NCBI GenBank assembly: GCA_005793615.1
Contig: SXRI01000128.1
Span: forward strand, 1 to 13,672
Direction of reading: 5' to 3'
Origin: Bdellovibrionales bacterium
GTDB lineage: Bacteria; Bdellovibrionota; Bdellovibrionia; Bdellovibrionales; JAMPXM01
Length of the DNA: 13,672 nucleotides
Position numbers and translations under genes: made by a program. The notes under the pieces are model-generated. The model did not search any database and had not been told where the DNA came from. It worked only from the letters and a program-made list of their open reading frames with translations. Positions 1 through 6,379 of this stretch are shown here, in pieces (the first letter of the stretch is position 1; the number at the start of each line of letters is the position of its first letter).

Positions 1-60
1 CTGTTGATTTGACTGTTGATTTGACTGTTGATTTGACTGTTGATTTGACTGTTGATTTGA
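1..60. repeat. 12-bp tandem repeat, five perfect units
   Basis: Five perfect head-to-tail copies of CTGTTGATTTGA fill the left edge, and a degenerate sixth begins at 61 (CTGTTGCTTC). The array may continue beyond the window. The unit is a multiple of three, so copy changes keep a reading frame: the minus strand reads Ser-Asn-Gln-Gln per unit and the plus strand Thr-Val-Asp-Leu. The minus reading is preferred because it has a start codon and Shine-Dalgarno just outside the array. Units this short and this identical commonly change copy number by slippage. Confidence 0.95.
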
Positions 61-90
61 CTGTTGCTTCTGACCTAAGGCCATCTGCAT
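1..90 (-). CDS. Partial N-terminus of an SNQQ-repeat protein, function unknown
   Basis: I do not recognise this gene. An open frame starts at ATG 90-88 and leaves the left edge after 30 codons without a stop. It reads MQMALGQKQQ followed by five SNQQ units. TGAGGACAAT lies directly upstream on the minus strand (91-100), placing a GAGGA Shine-Dalgarno about 4-5 nt from the ATG. A second ATG lies two codons inside. The visible part is all Gln/Asn/Ser-rich, with no signal peptide or membrane segment, so it looks like a disordered N-terminal extension. The gene would be divergent from argG and share its control region. The alternative is non-coding repeat DNA; only the sequence to the left can decide. 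Confidence 0.42.
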   Translation of the reverse strand, partial: MQMALGQKQQSNQQSNQQSNQQSNQQSNQQ

Positions 91-104
91 ATTGTCCTCA
101 TATT

Positions 105-122
105 TATGCATCTAGATGCATA
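105..122. promoter_or_regulatory. Palindromic operator 1, ARG-box-like
   Basis: TATGCATCTAGATGCATA is a perfect 18-bp inverted repeat. Its core TGCAT-N4-ATGCA (107-120) has the length and symmetry of the ArgR ARG box (TGAAT-N4-ATTCA), with C/G in place of one A/T pair in each half. It lies upstream of argGH and just upstream of the Shine-Dalgarno of the putative divergent gene, so a repressor bound here could affect both. ArgR control is inferred from the shape of the site and the arginine genes; another dimeric regulator could bind it. Confidence 0.55.
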
Positions 123-156
123 TTTAGGTACAAGACCCGCCTCCGTCAATATTTTT

Positions 157-185
157 TTGGACTTAATGGCTTTTTTATGCATATC
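157..185 (+). promoter_or_regulatory. Weak candidate promoter for argGH
   Basis: TTGGAC (157-162) could be a -35 element. A 17-bp spacer leads to CATATC (180-185) as a poor -10 that falls inside the second palindrome. A start near 192 would give a leader of about 35 nt before argG. The match is weak. Its main support is the overlap with the operator-like site, which would explain repression. Confidence 0.2.
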
Positions 186-191
186 TATGCA
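178..191. promoter_or_regulatory. Palindromic operator 2, ARG-box-like
   Basis: TGCATATCTATGCA repeats the TGCAT-N4-ATGCA design of the site at 107-120 with a different 4-nt centre. The two centres are 71 bp apart, close to a whole number of helical turns, so both sites face roughly the same side of the DNA. This copy lies about 36 nt before the argG start codon, where bound protein would block a promoter. Finding the same arrangement twice makes chance less likely. The identity of the regulator is inferred. Confidence 0.5.
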
Positions 192-226
192 CAACAAACT
201 CACTCAGTGTTGTGGAGGATTTCGGC

Positions 227-1432
227 ATGAAGAAGGTGGTCCTGGTTTATTCAGGTGGTCTTGATACATCGGTTTGCATTCCATTGATGCGCGAAGAATA
301 TGGTTATGAGCGCGTGATCACCGTCACCGTCGACGTCGGCCAACCCGCAAGCGATATTGCCCAAGCCGAAGCCAAAGCAAAAGCCATGAGCACAGAACAT
401 TATACGGTCGATGCGAAAAACGAGTTCGCGCGTGAATTCTGTTTTGCCGCCTTACACGCCAATGGCGACTACCAGGGTTATCCGATGAGCACATCTATCG
501 CACGGCCATTGATCGCCGCGAAAGCTGTGGAGGTCGCAAAGAAACTCGGAGCCACGGCATTCGCACACGGTTGCACTGGAAAAGGTAACGATCAGTTCCG
601 CATCGAGGTCGCGATTCGCAGCCTCATGCCCGAAGCAACGATCCATGCCCCGGTTCGCGAACGCAACATGACTCGCTCGTGGGAGATCGAGTACGCCCTC
701 AAACACAATGTACCGATTCAACAGAGCCTAGAGAAAATCTGGAGCATCGATGAAAACCTCTGGGGCCGCTCGATCGAAGGCGGTCGTCTCGAGGATCCCG
801 ATTTCGCTCCGCCAGAAGAGATCTTCCAGTGGACTAAAGGTACTGAAACCGCTACTCCCACAGTACGTGAGCTCACCCTCAGCTTCAAAGACGGCTCACC
901 CATCGCCATTGACGGTCACGCCCTTTCGCCAGCGGCATTGATTATCGAACTCAATAAGATTGCGGGCGAGCACGGCATCGGTCGGATCGATGTCATGGAA
1001 GATCGCATGCTCGGCCTCAAGGTTCGTGAAAACTACGAGTGTCCGGCGGCGACGGTGCTGCTGAAAGCGCACGAGGCCCTTGAAGCTCTGGTACTCACCC
1101 GCGAAGAGCGCCGTTTTAAAAAGCTCGTCGATCAAGAGTGGAGCGGTCTCGCTTATGAAGGCCGTTGGTTTGATCCTTTGAAAGACGATCTCGAAGGGTT
1201 CATCAATAAAACTCAGCTTCGTGTGAGTGGCGACGTTCGCCTCAAGCTTCATCGTGGCGCCTGCCAAGTCTATGGCCGCACAAGCCCGTGGGCGTTGTAC
1301 TCTGAGGAACTTGCGTCATTCGATTCGACTGGTTTCGATCAACGCCTGAGCACCGGCCAAGTACAGAACTTCGCTCTTCAAGCACGCATGTTCCTGCACC
1401 TTGAACAAAAACTTCATGGTGGCCATCAGTGA
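227..1432 (+). CDS. argG: Argininosuccinate synthase
   Basis: This enzyme joins citrulline and aspartate, using ATP, to give argininosuccinate in the cytoplasm, the penultimate step of arginine synthesis. The 401-residue product matches the usual ArgG length of about 400. Recognisable family motifs are the N-terminal ATP-binding loop YSGGLDTSV, the AHGCTGKGNDQFRIE segment and SIDENLWGRSIEGG. The ATG at 227 is chosen because GGAGG (214-218) stands 8 nt upstream and MKKVVLVYSGG is the normal family start. A GTG at 212 in the same frame would place the Shine-Dalgarno inside the gene. The stop overlaps the GTG start of argH, so the two are translationally coupled. The two palindromes upstream suggest arginine-responsive repression. 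Nothing looks damaged. Confidence 0.97.
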   Translation: MKKVVLVYSGGLDTSVCIPLMREEYGYERVITVTVDVGQPASDIAQAEAKAKAMSTEHYTVDAKNEFAREFCFAALHANGDYQGYPMSTSIARPLIAAKAVEVAKKLGATAFAHGCTGKGNDQFRIEVAIRSLMPEATIHAPVRERNMTRSWEIEYALKHNVPIQQSLEKIWSIDENLWGRSIEGGRLEDPDFAPPEEIFQWTKGTETATPTVRELTLSFKDGSPIAIDGHALSPAALIIELNKIAGEHGIGRIDVMEDRMLGLKVRENYECPAATVLLKAHEALEALVLTREERRFKKLVDQEWSGLAYEGRWFDPLKDDLEGFINKTQLRVSGDVRLKLHRGACQVYGRTSPWALYSEELASFDSTGFDQRLSTGQVQNFALQARMFLHLEQKLHGGHQ

Positions 1433-2835
1433 GTGAGTCTGTGAGTCAGTCCGGCGGCAGCAAAAAACTTTGGGGCGCGATGTTTGATAAGCCAACCCAC
1501 GAGGAAGTCGAGACTTTCGCCAGTTCACTTGCACAAGACTCACGCCTCTGGGAGGTTGATATCGAGTGCAGTCTGGCGCACGCCCGCATGCTGGGCCAGA
1601 CTGGCGTCATCCCCGAAGCCGAAGCCGCGCAGATTATCTCTGGCCTTGGGCGAGTGCGTGAACGCATCTCCTCAGGCGAACTGAAGTTCTCGCCGACAGC
1701 TGAAGATGTTCATTCGGAAATCGAGAGATTTCTGAAGGAAGACGTTGGTCCGGTTGCCGGCAAATTACACACAGGTAGAAGCCGCAACGACCAAGTCGCC
1801 ACTGACATTCGCCTCTATTTGAGCCGACAACTCAGTGCTCTCACGATCGAAATCGAGCGCCTGCAGAAATGGTTAGTGACTGCCGCCGAGAAGTTCACCC
1901 ATGCTCCAATGCCAGGGCTCACACACATGCAACATGCCCAGCCGGTGAGCCTTGCACATCATTTGCTGGCGTATTTTTGGATGTTCGAGCGCGATCGCTC
2001 CCGCTTTAATGAAGTCATCGAACGCACCTTGGTTTTGCCGCTCGGCTCAGCGGCACTGGCAGGCACGCCGCATCGGCTTGATCGCCGTGCTGTTGCGAAC
2101 GAACTCGGTTTTCGTGGCATTTCTGAAAATAGCCTCGATGCGGTTGCCGACCGAGACTTTGCCATCGAAGCCTTGGCTGCCGGCTCGATCCTTGCCATGC
2201 ACCTCTCGCGTATGGCAGAAGAAATCGTCTTGTGGCAAACACCTGAATTTGGCTTCATTCGCCTCGATGATTCCGTCACCACCGGCAGCAGTATCATGCC
2301 ACAGAAAAAAAACCCCGACGTCGCTGAGCTCATTCGCGGCCGCACCGGACGTTCATACGGCGCGCTCAACGGTCTTTTGGTGATGATGAAGGGTCTACCG
2401 CTCGCCTACAACCGCGATATGCAAGAGGATAAAGAACACCTCTTCACCGGAATCGACAACGCCCTCGCCTGCACGCGCTTGATGCGCATTTGCATCGAGG
2501 GCGCTGAGTTCCGTACAGAACGCATGGCGGCCGCGCTCAACGGCGACTTCTCCAACGCTACCGACCTCGCTGATTGTCTGGTAGAGAAGAGTGTTCCCTT
2601 TCGCGAAGCCCACAGCATCGTAGGTCAAATCGTTAACTTCTGTCTCACTCACGGGCGCACTCTCGAAAGCCTAACTACATTGGAATTGAAGAATTTCAAT
2701 GCCGCTTTTGATGATACCACCCCCGCTCGACTCAAACATTTTGCCGCGATGGAAGCCAGACAGACTCCCGGTGGCACCGCCAGTAGCGCGGTCGAGCGAC
2801 AACTGAACCAAGCCCGAACTCTACTAGAAGCGTGA
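1429..2835 (+). CDS. argH: Argininosuccinate lyase
   Basis: This enzyme splits argininosuccinate into arginine and fumarate, completing the pathway begun by ArgG. It belongs to the fumarase/aspartase superfamily. Visible motifs are HTGRSRNDQVATD, the catalytic-histidine block THMQHAQPVSLAHH, and the signature GSSIMPQKKNPD, whose flexible loop carries the catalytic serine. The 468 residues are near the family norm of about 460. The start is taken as GTG 1429, whose GTGA overlaps the argG stop, with GGTGG about 6 nt upstream; GTG 1441 in the same frame also fits. ATG 1480 is too late because it would remove the conserved KLWG block. The usual LWGGRF near the N-terminus reads LWGAMF here. The gene ends 23 nt before the convergent cyclase gene. 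Confidence 0.97.
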   Translation: MSESVSQSGGSKKLWGAMFDKPTHEEVETFASSLAQDSRLWEVDIECSLAHARMLGQTGVIPEAEAAQIISGLGRVRERISSGELKFSPTAEDVHSEIERFLKEDVGPVAGKLHTGRSRNDQVATDIRLYLSRQLSALTIEIERLQKWLVTAAEKFTHAPMPGLTHMQHAQPVSLAHHLLAYFWMFERDRSRFNEVIERTLVLPLGSAALAGTPHRLDRRAVANELGFRGISENSLDAVADRDFAIEALAAGSILAMHLSRMAEEIVLWQTPEFGFIRLDDSVTTGSSIMPQKKNPDVAELIRGRTGRSYGALNGLLVMMKGLPLAYNRDMQEDKEHLFTGIDNALACTRLMRICIEGAEFRTERMAAALNGDFSNATDLADCLVEKSVPFREAHSIVGQIVNFCLTHGRTLESLTTLELKNFNAAFDDTTPARLKHFAAMEARQTPGGTASSAVERQLNQARTLLEA

Positions 2836-2839
2836 GGCC

Positions 2840-2857
2840 GGGCTCTTTCAAGAGCCC
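2840..2857. terminator. Hairpin between convergent operons
   Basis: GGGCTCTT-TC-AAGAGCCC is a perfect inverted repeat, realistically a 6-7 bp GC-rich stem with a small loop. It starts 5 nt after the argH stop and ends 1 nt before the stop of the minus-strand cyclase gene. No immediate T-run follows on either strand, only a T-rich stretch (2868-2879) on the plus side, so intrinsic termination would be imperfect. Its position suggests it serves both convergent transcripts. Confidence 0.6.
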
Positions 2858-2858
2858 A

Positions 2859-4229
2859 CTAAGCGCTTTCTTTAATTTTCACTTTGTCGGCATCTTCAGC
2901 TTCGAACTGCGAATAGGGAGTCTTAACCTCAATGACTTCACCGTTCTCGGCTTTGTAGCCGCGCACCTTAAAGAGTTTGATGTCTTCGCTTCGCCCTTTA
3001 AGTTCAGCCGAACCGGCATACTCCATCCAGAAATTGTCTCCCGTGCGACTGACAACATCTTCGGATATCAGAAGATCCGTGCCGAACGATTTGGTTGAAG
3101 CTTCGATACGTGATGTGGTGTTCACGGTATTGCCGATCACCGTGTACTCCATTCGTTCACTTGAACCGATCGTGCCGGAGATCGCCGAACCGGAGTGTAG
3201 GCCCATGCCGATGAGAATCGGTGTTTTTCCGGCCTGGGTGCGACGCAGGTTGAGTTCATCGAGCCCTATACGCATCTGCAAGCACGCCATGACCGCCTTG
3301 TGGGCGTCGTTCTCGGTCGCATGCGGTGCTCCCCAGATCGCCATGATGGCGTCACCAATGAATTTATCAACCACCCCGCCGCTCTTGTTGATGATTCCGA
3401 CCATGACCGCGAAATATTCGTTGAGCATTTCTACGACCTCTTCAGGATCGCGTTTTTCCGAGTACGCCGTGAAACCGCGGATGTCGGAGAAGAATACCAA
3501 CACTTCCTTACGCTGCCCCTTGAGACCGCCCTCACCTTTCAGAATGTCTTCGGTGACACTCGATCCATGGAATTTGGTGAAAAGACTTTTAACCTTGTCA
3601 CGCTCTTTTAAGCCTGCGGTCATGTGATCAAAGGCGCTAGCCAAAGAGGTCACTTCGTCGCGAAACCAGGAGCGAATCTGCGCTGAAGCGTTGACGTCGA
3701 AGTTTCCGGTCGAAATCACGTCGATCAAACGCACGAGTTTCGCGAGCTGCGAGGTGAGACTTCCGGCGATGAACGGCACGAAGAAAAGAATCACCGCCAA
3801 AACCAGCCCCGCCACCAATACGGCATCGCGCTTAGCGTCCTTCACTGGCTCCAGAATCTTATCTTCCGGACTTTCGGCAAAAACAGTGACGCCTCGCTTA
3901 GTCTTAGAAAAAGCACTGTAGGCCGCCGACTGTCGATAGGAATCATTGGTTCGCCGCTGAGCCTTACCGAGGGGACTCGCGCCCGCGAAGGCGACGATCT
4001 CGGCGCTTGAAAAATCCTGCCGGGCCAGCACGCGGCTTTCTTCCGAATGCGCGAGTAAAACGCCGCGTTTGTCAGTCGCAAAAAAGGTGCGGTAGTCGGA
4101 CTGATTGAAAGGTTTTTGTAAAACCATGAGATCGATCGCAGCCAAGGCGATATGCGAAATCCGACCGTTTTCATCTTTGATGAGTGGAATCCCGAGAAGA
4201 AATGCGGCATGGCCACTGCCGAGAGTCAC
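2859..4229 (-). CDS. Cyclase half: CACHE remainder, HAMP and class III adenylate cyclase domain
   Basis: This 456-residue piece carries everything needed for cAMP synthesis. It has the end of a CACHE fold (about 1-130), a membrane helix (137-157), HAMP (158 to about 212) and a cyclase domain (about 242-425). Metal-binding aspartates appear in FFSDIRGFT (D249) and DKFIGDAIMAIWG (D293). The substrate-specifying pair is K289 and T363 (EYTVIGNTVN), the Lys/Thr combination of class IIIb adenylate cyclases, and transition-state N370 and R374 are present. ATP is therefore the predicted substrate. The nominal GTG start at 4229, two codons after the TAA, has no convincing Shine-Dalgarno. Restarting there would drop the first helix, so it is probably not the native start. 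Confidence 0.7.
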   Translation of the reverse strand: MTLGSGHAAFLLGIPLIKDENGRISHIALAAIDLMVLQKPFNQSDYRTFFATDKRGVLLAHSEESRVLARQDFSSAEIVAFAGASPLGKAQRRTNDSYRQSAAYSAFSKTKRGVTVFAESPEDKILEPVKDAKRDAVLVAGLVLAVILFFVPFIAGSLTSQLAKLVRLIDVISTGNFDVNASAQIRSWFRDEVTSLASAFDHMTAGLKERDKVKSLFTKFHGSSVTEDILKGEGGLKGQRKEVLVFFSDIRGFTAYSEKRDPEEVVEMLNEYFAVMVGIINKSGGVVDKFIGDAIMAIWGAPHATENDAHKAVMACLQMRIGLDELNLRRTQAGKTPILIGMGLHSGSAISGTIGSSERMEYTVIGNTVNTTSRIEASTKSFGTDLLISEDVVSRTGDNFWMEYAGSAELKGRSEDIKLFKVRGYKAENGEVIEVKTPYSQFEAEDADKVKIKESA

Positions 4230-4232
4230 GTT

Positions 4233-4760
4233 TTACACTTCAACATTTCCATCGATCACGCTCGCAACCGGAAACCCCGCACGCGCGACAATCTCATGAA
4301 AACCCTCGGCACCACAGCGACGACCAGGGACCCCCGAAGTGCCAGCAGAAGTGCCAGCATTGGTCGCGGCCGACGCCACTGGAGTTTGCCCGCAGATTTC
4401 GGCTAGTAGCGCATCTTTCACGATCTTTCTCTCGACCGTACCGTCGACTTTACGCACTTCGATTGCGAAAAATCCTCGATCCGAGAGAATGCCAAGGTCT
4501 GTCTTTTGTTGACTGGCTTCCTTGGAATCACTGCCGTTCATCAGCGCGCCTGCCGCGGTTTTGGTTTTATCAATCCAATTTTCGAGAATGCTCTCGATGT
4601 GCGAGGCTCTTCCTGCCGCCGAGTCCAGATTGATGTTCTCCTCGCGACGGCTCACCGTTTCCGCGAAATTCTTCGAGGTGATCTGCGTACTCGGAATCGC
4701 GACCGCGAGAAGAATGAGAACGGTCATGATCGCCAGCTTTACACCAATTGGTACTCTCAT
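4233..4760 (-). CDS. Sensor N-terminus of the interrupted cyclase
   Basis: This 175-residue piece has one membrane helix (about 8-23, KLAIMTVLILLAVAIP) followed by the first half of a periplasmic CACHE-like domain, ending at the premature TAA. The start is supported by AGGAG about 8 nt upstream; that sequence adjoins the stop codon of the preceding barrel gene, which suggests coupling. Residues 128-143 are a low-complexity Ala/Thr/Ser/Gly stretch flanked by C123 and C149, the only cysteines in this piece. On its own the product would be a membrane-tethered half-domain with no output function. Confidence 0.65.
   Translation of the reverse strand: MRVPIGVKLAIMTVLILLAVAIPSTQITSKNFAETVSRREENINLDSAAGRASHIESILENWIDKTKTAAGALMNGSDSKEASQQKTDLGILSDRGFFAIEVRKVDGTVERKIVKDALLAEICGQTPVASAATNAGTSAGTSGVPGRRCGAEGFHEIVARAGFPVASVIDGNVEV
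4336..4359. repeat. Perfect 12-bp tandem duplication in the cyclase sensor
   Basis: GAAGTGCCAGCA occurs twice in tandem. On the minus strand it encodes the repeated AGTS of NAGTSAGTSG, a loop-like stretch between C123 and C149 of the sensor. It is in frame and does not cause the interruption at 4233-4235. Confidence 0.9.
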
Positions 4761-4771
4761 AAACTCAACTC

Positions 4772-6379
4772 CTAAAATCCATATTCCAAAAAGAAGTTCA
4801 AATAATTTCCGGAAATCTCAATGTCGTTGCTTTTACCTGAGGTCGAGAGGTAGCGCGCGCGATCATCGCGACGGGCCCACCCCATCAGCCCCGTCGCCCT
4901 CGGCCCGAGGCGATAGGAGCCGAGAAAGCCCACTTGCGACGACAGCGTCGGTTCAATCGGCTGACCGTTGGGAGTCGAAAAGGCACTTAAACTCTGATAA
5001 AGATGCCCGTTGAACTGAAAACCGAGCTTAGCCGTAAGTGAATACCAGAACTCAACACCCAGATGAGGCCCGAGTGCGGCGACATTGGAGTACGAATTCA
5101 CCTTCCGACTTGTGGCATCACCGATAGCGACGGGCTGCTCTTTGTAGAATCCCCCGAATTGCAGACGCAGTTCGGTTCGCTGCGAGATGTGTCGCCGCCA
5201 TACAGCGCTCAACTCGGATGCTGCATAAGTGAGGTTCTGTTCTTGGTTGCTGGTGAAACCAGATAGATCTCCGATTCCAAGAAATCCCCAGGACTTTTCC
5301 CGTAAGAAATATCCCAATCCCAGGCGCCCCGTACCACCAATGGCACTGAACTTGGTCGCCGAGGCTTTAGTGTTGTCAAAATAGGTCGAGCTGTAGGAGA
5401 TCACGGTGATCAAGTAGCTAGCGACCCCGTACCAGCCGTTGACGCGATCGATGGACTTACGGATTTCGGCGGTAAACTCGGATGCCGGCGAGCGGTCGCC
5501 GTGCCGAATCCGAAAGCGCATCTGGGCGGCAGGCGACGATTTGCGAAGCTCGCCCTTGGCAAGCATGGTCGCCTGGTAGGTCCCTCCGGGCAATTTTTGA
5601 TCGATCGGAAAGATCGGCTCTTTGAGGTCGCGAGCGACAGCAACACTGTCCCACTTCTTCTTGCTCGCATCTAAACGACGAAGTTCGATGTCGTAGCTCG
5701 TGGCATATTCGGGTGCCGTCCATTTGAGCTCGCGCACAAATTCGTTTTCAGGAAGTTCGAAGTTCGCTTGCTCGATCCGGGCGCCTACCAATGAAAATCC
5801 ACTTTCAACTTCACTCACCAGGTCATCGGGGCCGATCGCCTTCAGCTTCCACTTAAACTGTTTCGCCACTGGTAAGTCGCGACGAAGTGACACATCGCTG
5901 GTTTCTTCTTTGAACTTAAAAATACCGTCGCGACTCGCCACTTCAAGCTGATAAGACGTGGCGCCACCAACCGGTTGCCAAGAGAAAATCGTCTCCGCTG
6001 ATTCGGCAGCAGTCACGGAAAGAGCCTCATTATCTTTTGGGGTCAACAAAACTGGTTTTTCAAGGGTGACATCAAACGGCGCATTCGGCGACCACTCCCC
6101 GGGAACTCCCCGACTATCAAGCGAGCGCGTGCTCATCTCATAGTGTCCCGGAGTAAGCCGGCCACTCCAATTGTTTGCGCTGAGCTTGAACTTGAGGTCC
6201 TTTCCACCGACCGTGCTACCGATTCGGCGAATGATAAGTTCGTAGGACTGAGCTCCTTCGATCGGTTCCCACTCAAAGTTGACTGAACGTAGATAAATCT
6301 CGGCCCTCGCTGAAGTAACTCCGCCGAGCAAATTCATGAAAACAACTAAAATGAAGAGCCTTAGAATCAAGTTGACCAT
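4772..6379 (-). CDS. FN3-like module protein with C-terminal outer-membrane beta-barrel
   Basis: I know no named family for the whole protein. The 535 residues start with a Sec signal peptide (1-26, cleavage after SARA). Three fibronectin-III-like modules follow (about 30-106, 108-197, 200-292), each with a W-x-P/A core; the first two read WEPIEGAQSYEL (W37) and WQPVGGATSYQL (W134). Residues about 310-535 show alternating aromatic and Gly-rich strands, such as GRLGLGYFLR, LRLQFGGFY and VGFLGSYRLG, and end NFFLEYGF. The terminal Phe matches the BAM insertion signal, so this half should be an outer-membrane barrel of roughly 8-10 strands. The ATG shares one base with the upstream FecR stop (TGATG), so translation is coupled. 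Its modules resemble those of the FecR protein, suggesting the two meet in the periplasm. Confidence 0.82.
   Translation of the reverse strand: MVNLILRLFILVVFMNLLGGVTSARAEIYLRSVNFEWEPIEGAQSYELIIRRIGSTVGGKDLKFKLSANNWSGRLTPGHYEMSTRSLDSRGVPGEWSPNAPFDVTLEKPVLLTPKDNEALSVTAAESAETIFSWQPVGGATSYQLEVASRDGIFKFKEETSDVSLRRDLPVAKQFKWKLKAIGPDDLVSEVESGFSLVGARIEQANFELPENEFVRELKWTAPEYATSYDIELRRLDASKKKWDSVAVARDLKEPIFPIDQKLPGGTYQATMLAKGELRKSSPAAQMRFRIRHGDRSPASEFTAEIRKSIDRVNGWYGVASYLITVISYSSTYFDNTKASATKFSAIGGTGRLGLGYFLREKSWGFLGIGDLSGFTSNQEQNLTYAASELSAVWRRHISQRTELRLQFGGFYKEQPVAIGDATSRKVNSYSNVAALGPHLGVEFWYSLTAKLGFQFNGHLYQSLSAFSTPNGQPIEPTLSSQVGFLGSYRLGPRATGLMGWARRDDRARYLSTSGKSNDIEISGNYLNFFLEYGF

Larger units (their letters stand above)
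2859..4760 (-). pseudogene. CACHE-HAMP class III adenylate cyclase interrupted by an in-frame TAA
   Basis: Read as one frame from ATG 4760, this is a 633-codon receptor cyclase: first membrane helix (about 8-23), periplasmic CACHE-like sensor (about 30-310), second helix (about 314-334), HAMP (about 335-390) and class III cyclase domain (about 419-602). Codon 176 (4235-4233) is TAA. Frame and domain continuity are intact on both sides (GNVEV, stop, NVTLGSGHAAF), so a single substitution, for example CAA to TAA, explains the break. AGGAG lies about 8 nt before the ATG. The gene follows the FN3/barrel gene by 11 nt in one operon. It may be a true pseudogene, an inefficient read-through gene or a sequence error; the intact cyclase half argues for a recent event or an error. 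Confidence 0.75.

Noticed and set aside
1..68. CRISPR-like array
   Set aside because: The 12-bp units are directly adjacent with no spacers, so this is a simple tandem repeat.
9..230. Plus-strand frame with TVDL repeats running into the argG start
   Set aside because: It has no Shine-Dalgarno, its sequence after the repeats is low-quality and spans the palindromes, and it overlaps the argG start. The minus frame has better initiation signals.
1959..2369. Antisense open frame in argH
   Set aside because: It is a shadow of a strongly conserved coding region; its protein is Arg/Ser-rich with no motif.
4233..4235. Recoded stop (selenocysteine or pyrrolysine) in the cyclase
   Set aside because: The codon is TAA, which neither system uses.
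4184..4633. 149-codon plus-strand frame opposite the cyclase sensor
   Set aside because: It is antisense to a gene with membrane helix, sensor and cyclase domains; its Arg/Pro/Ser-rich product looks like a frame shadow.
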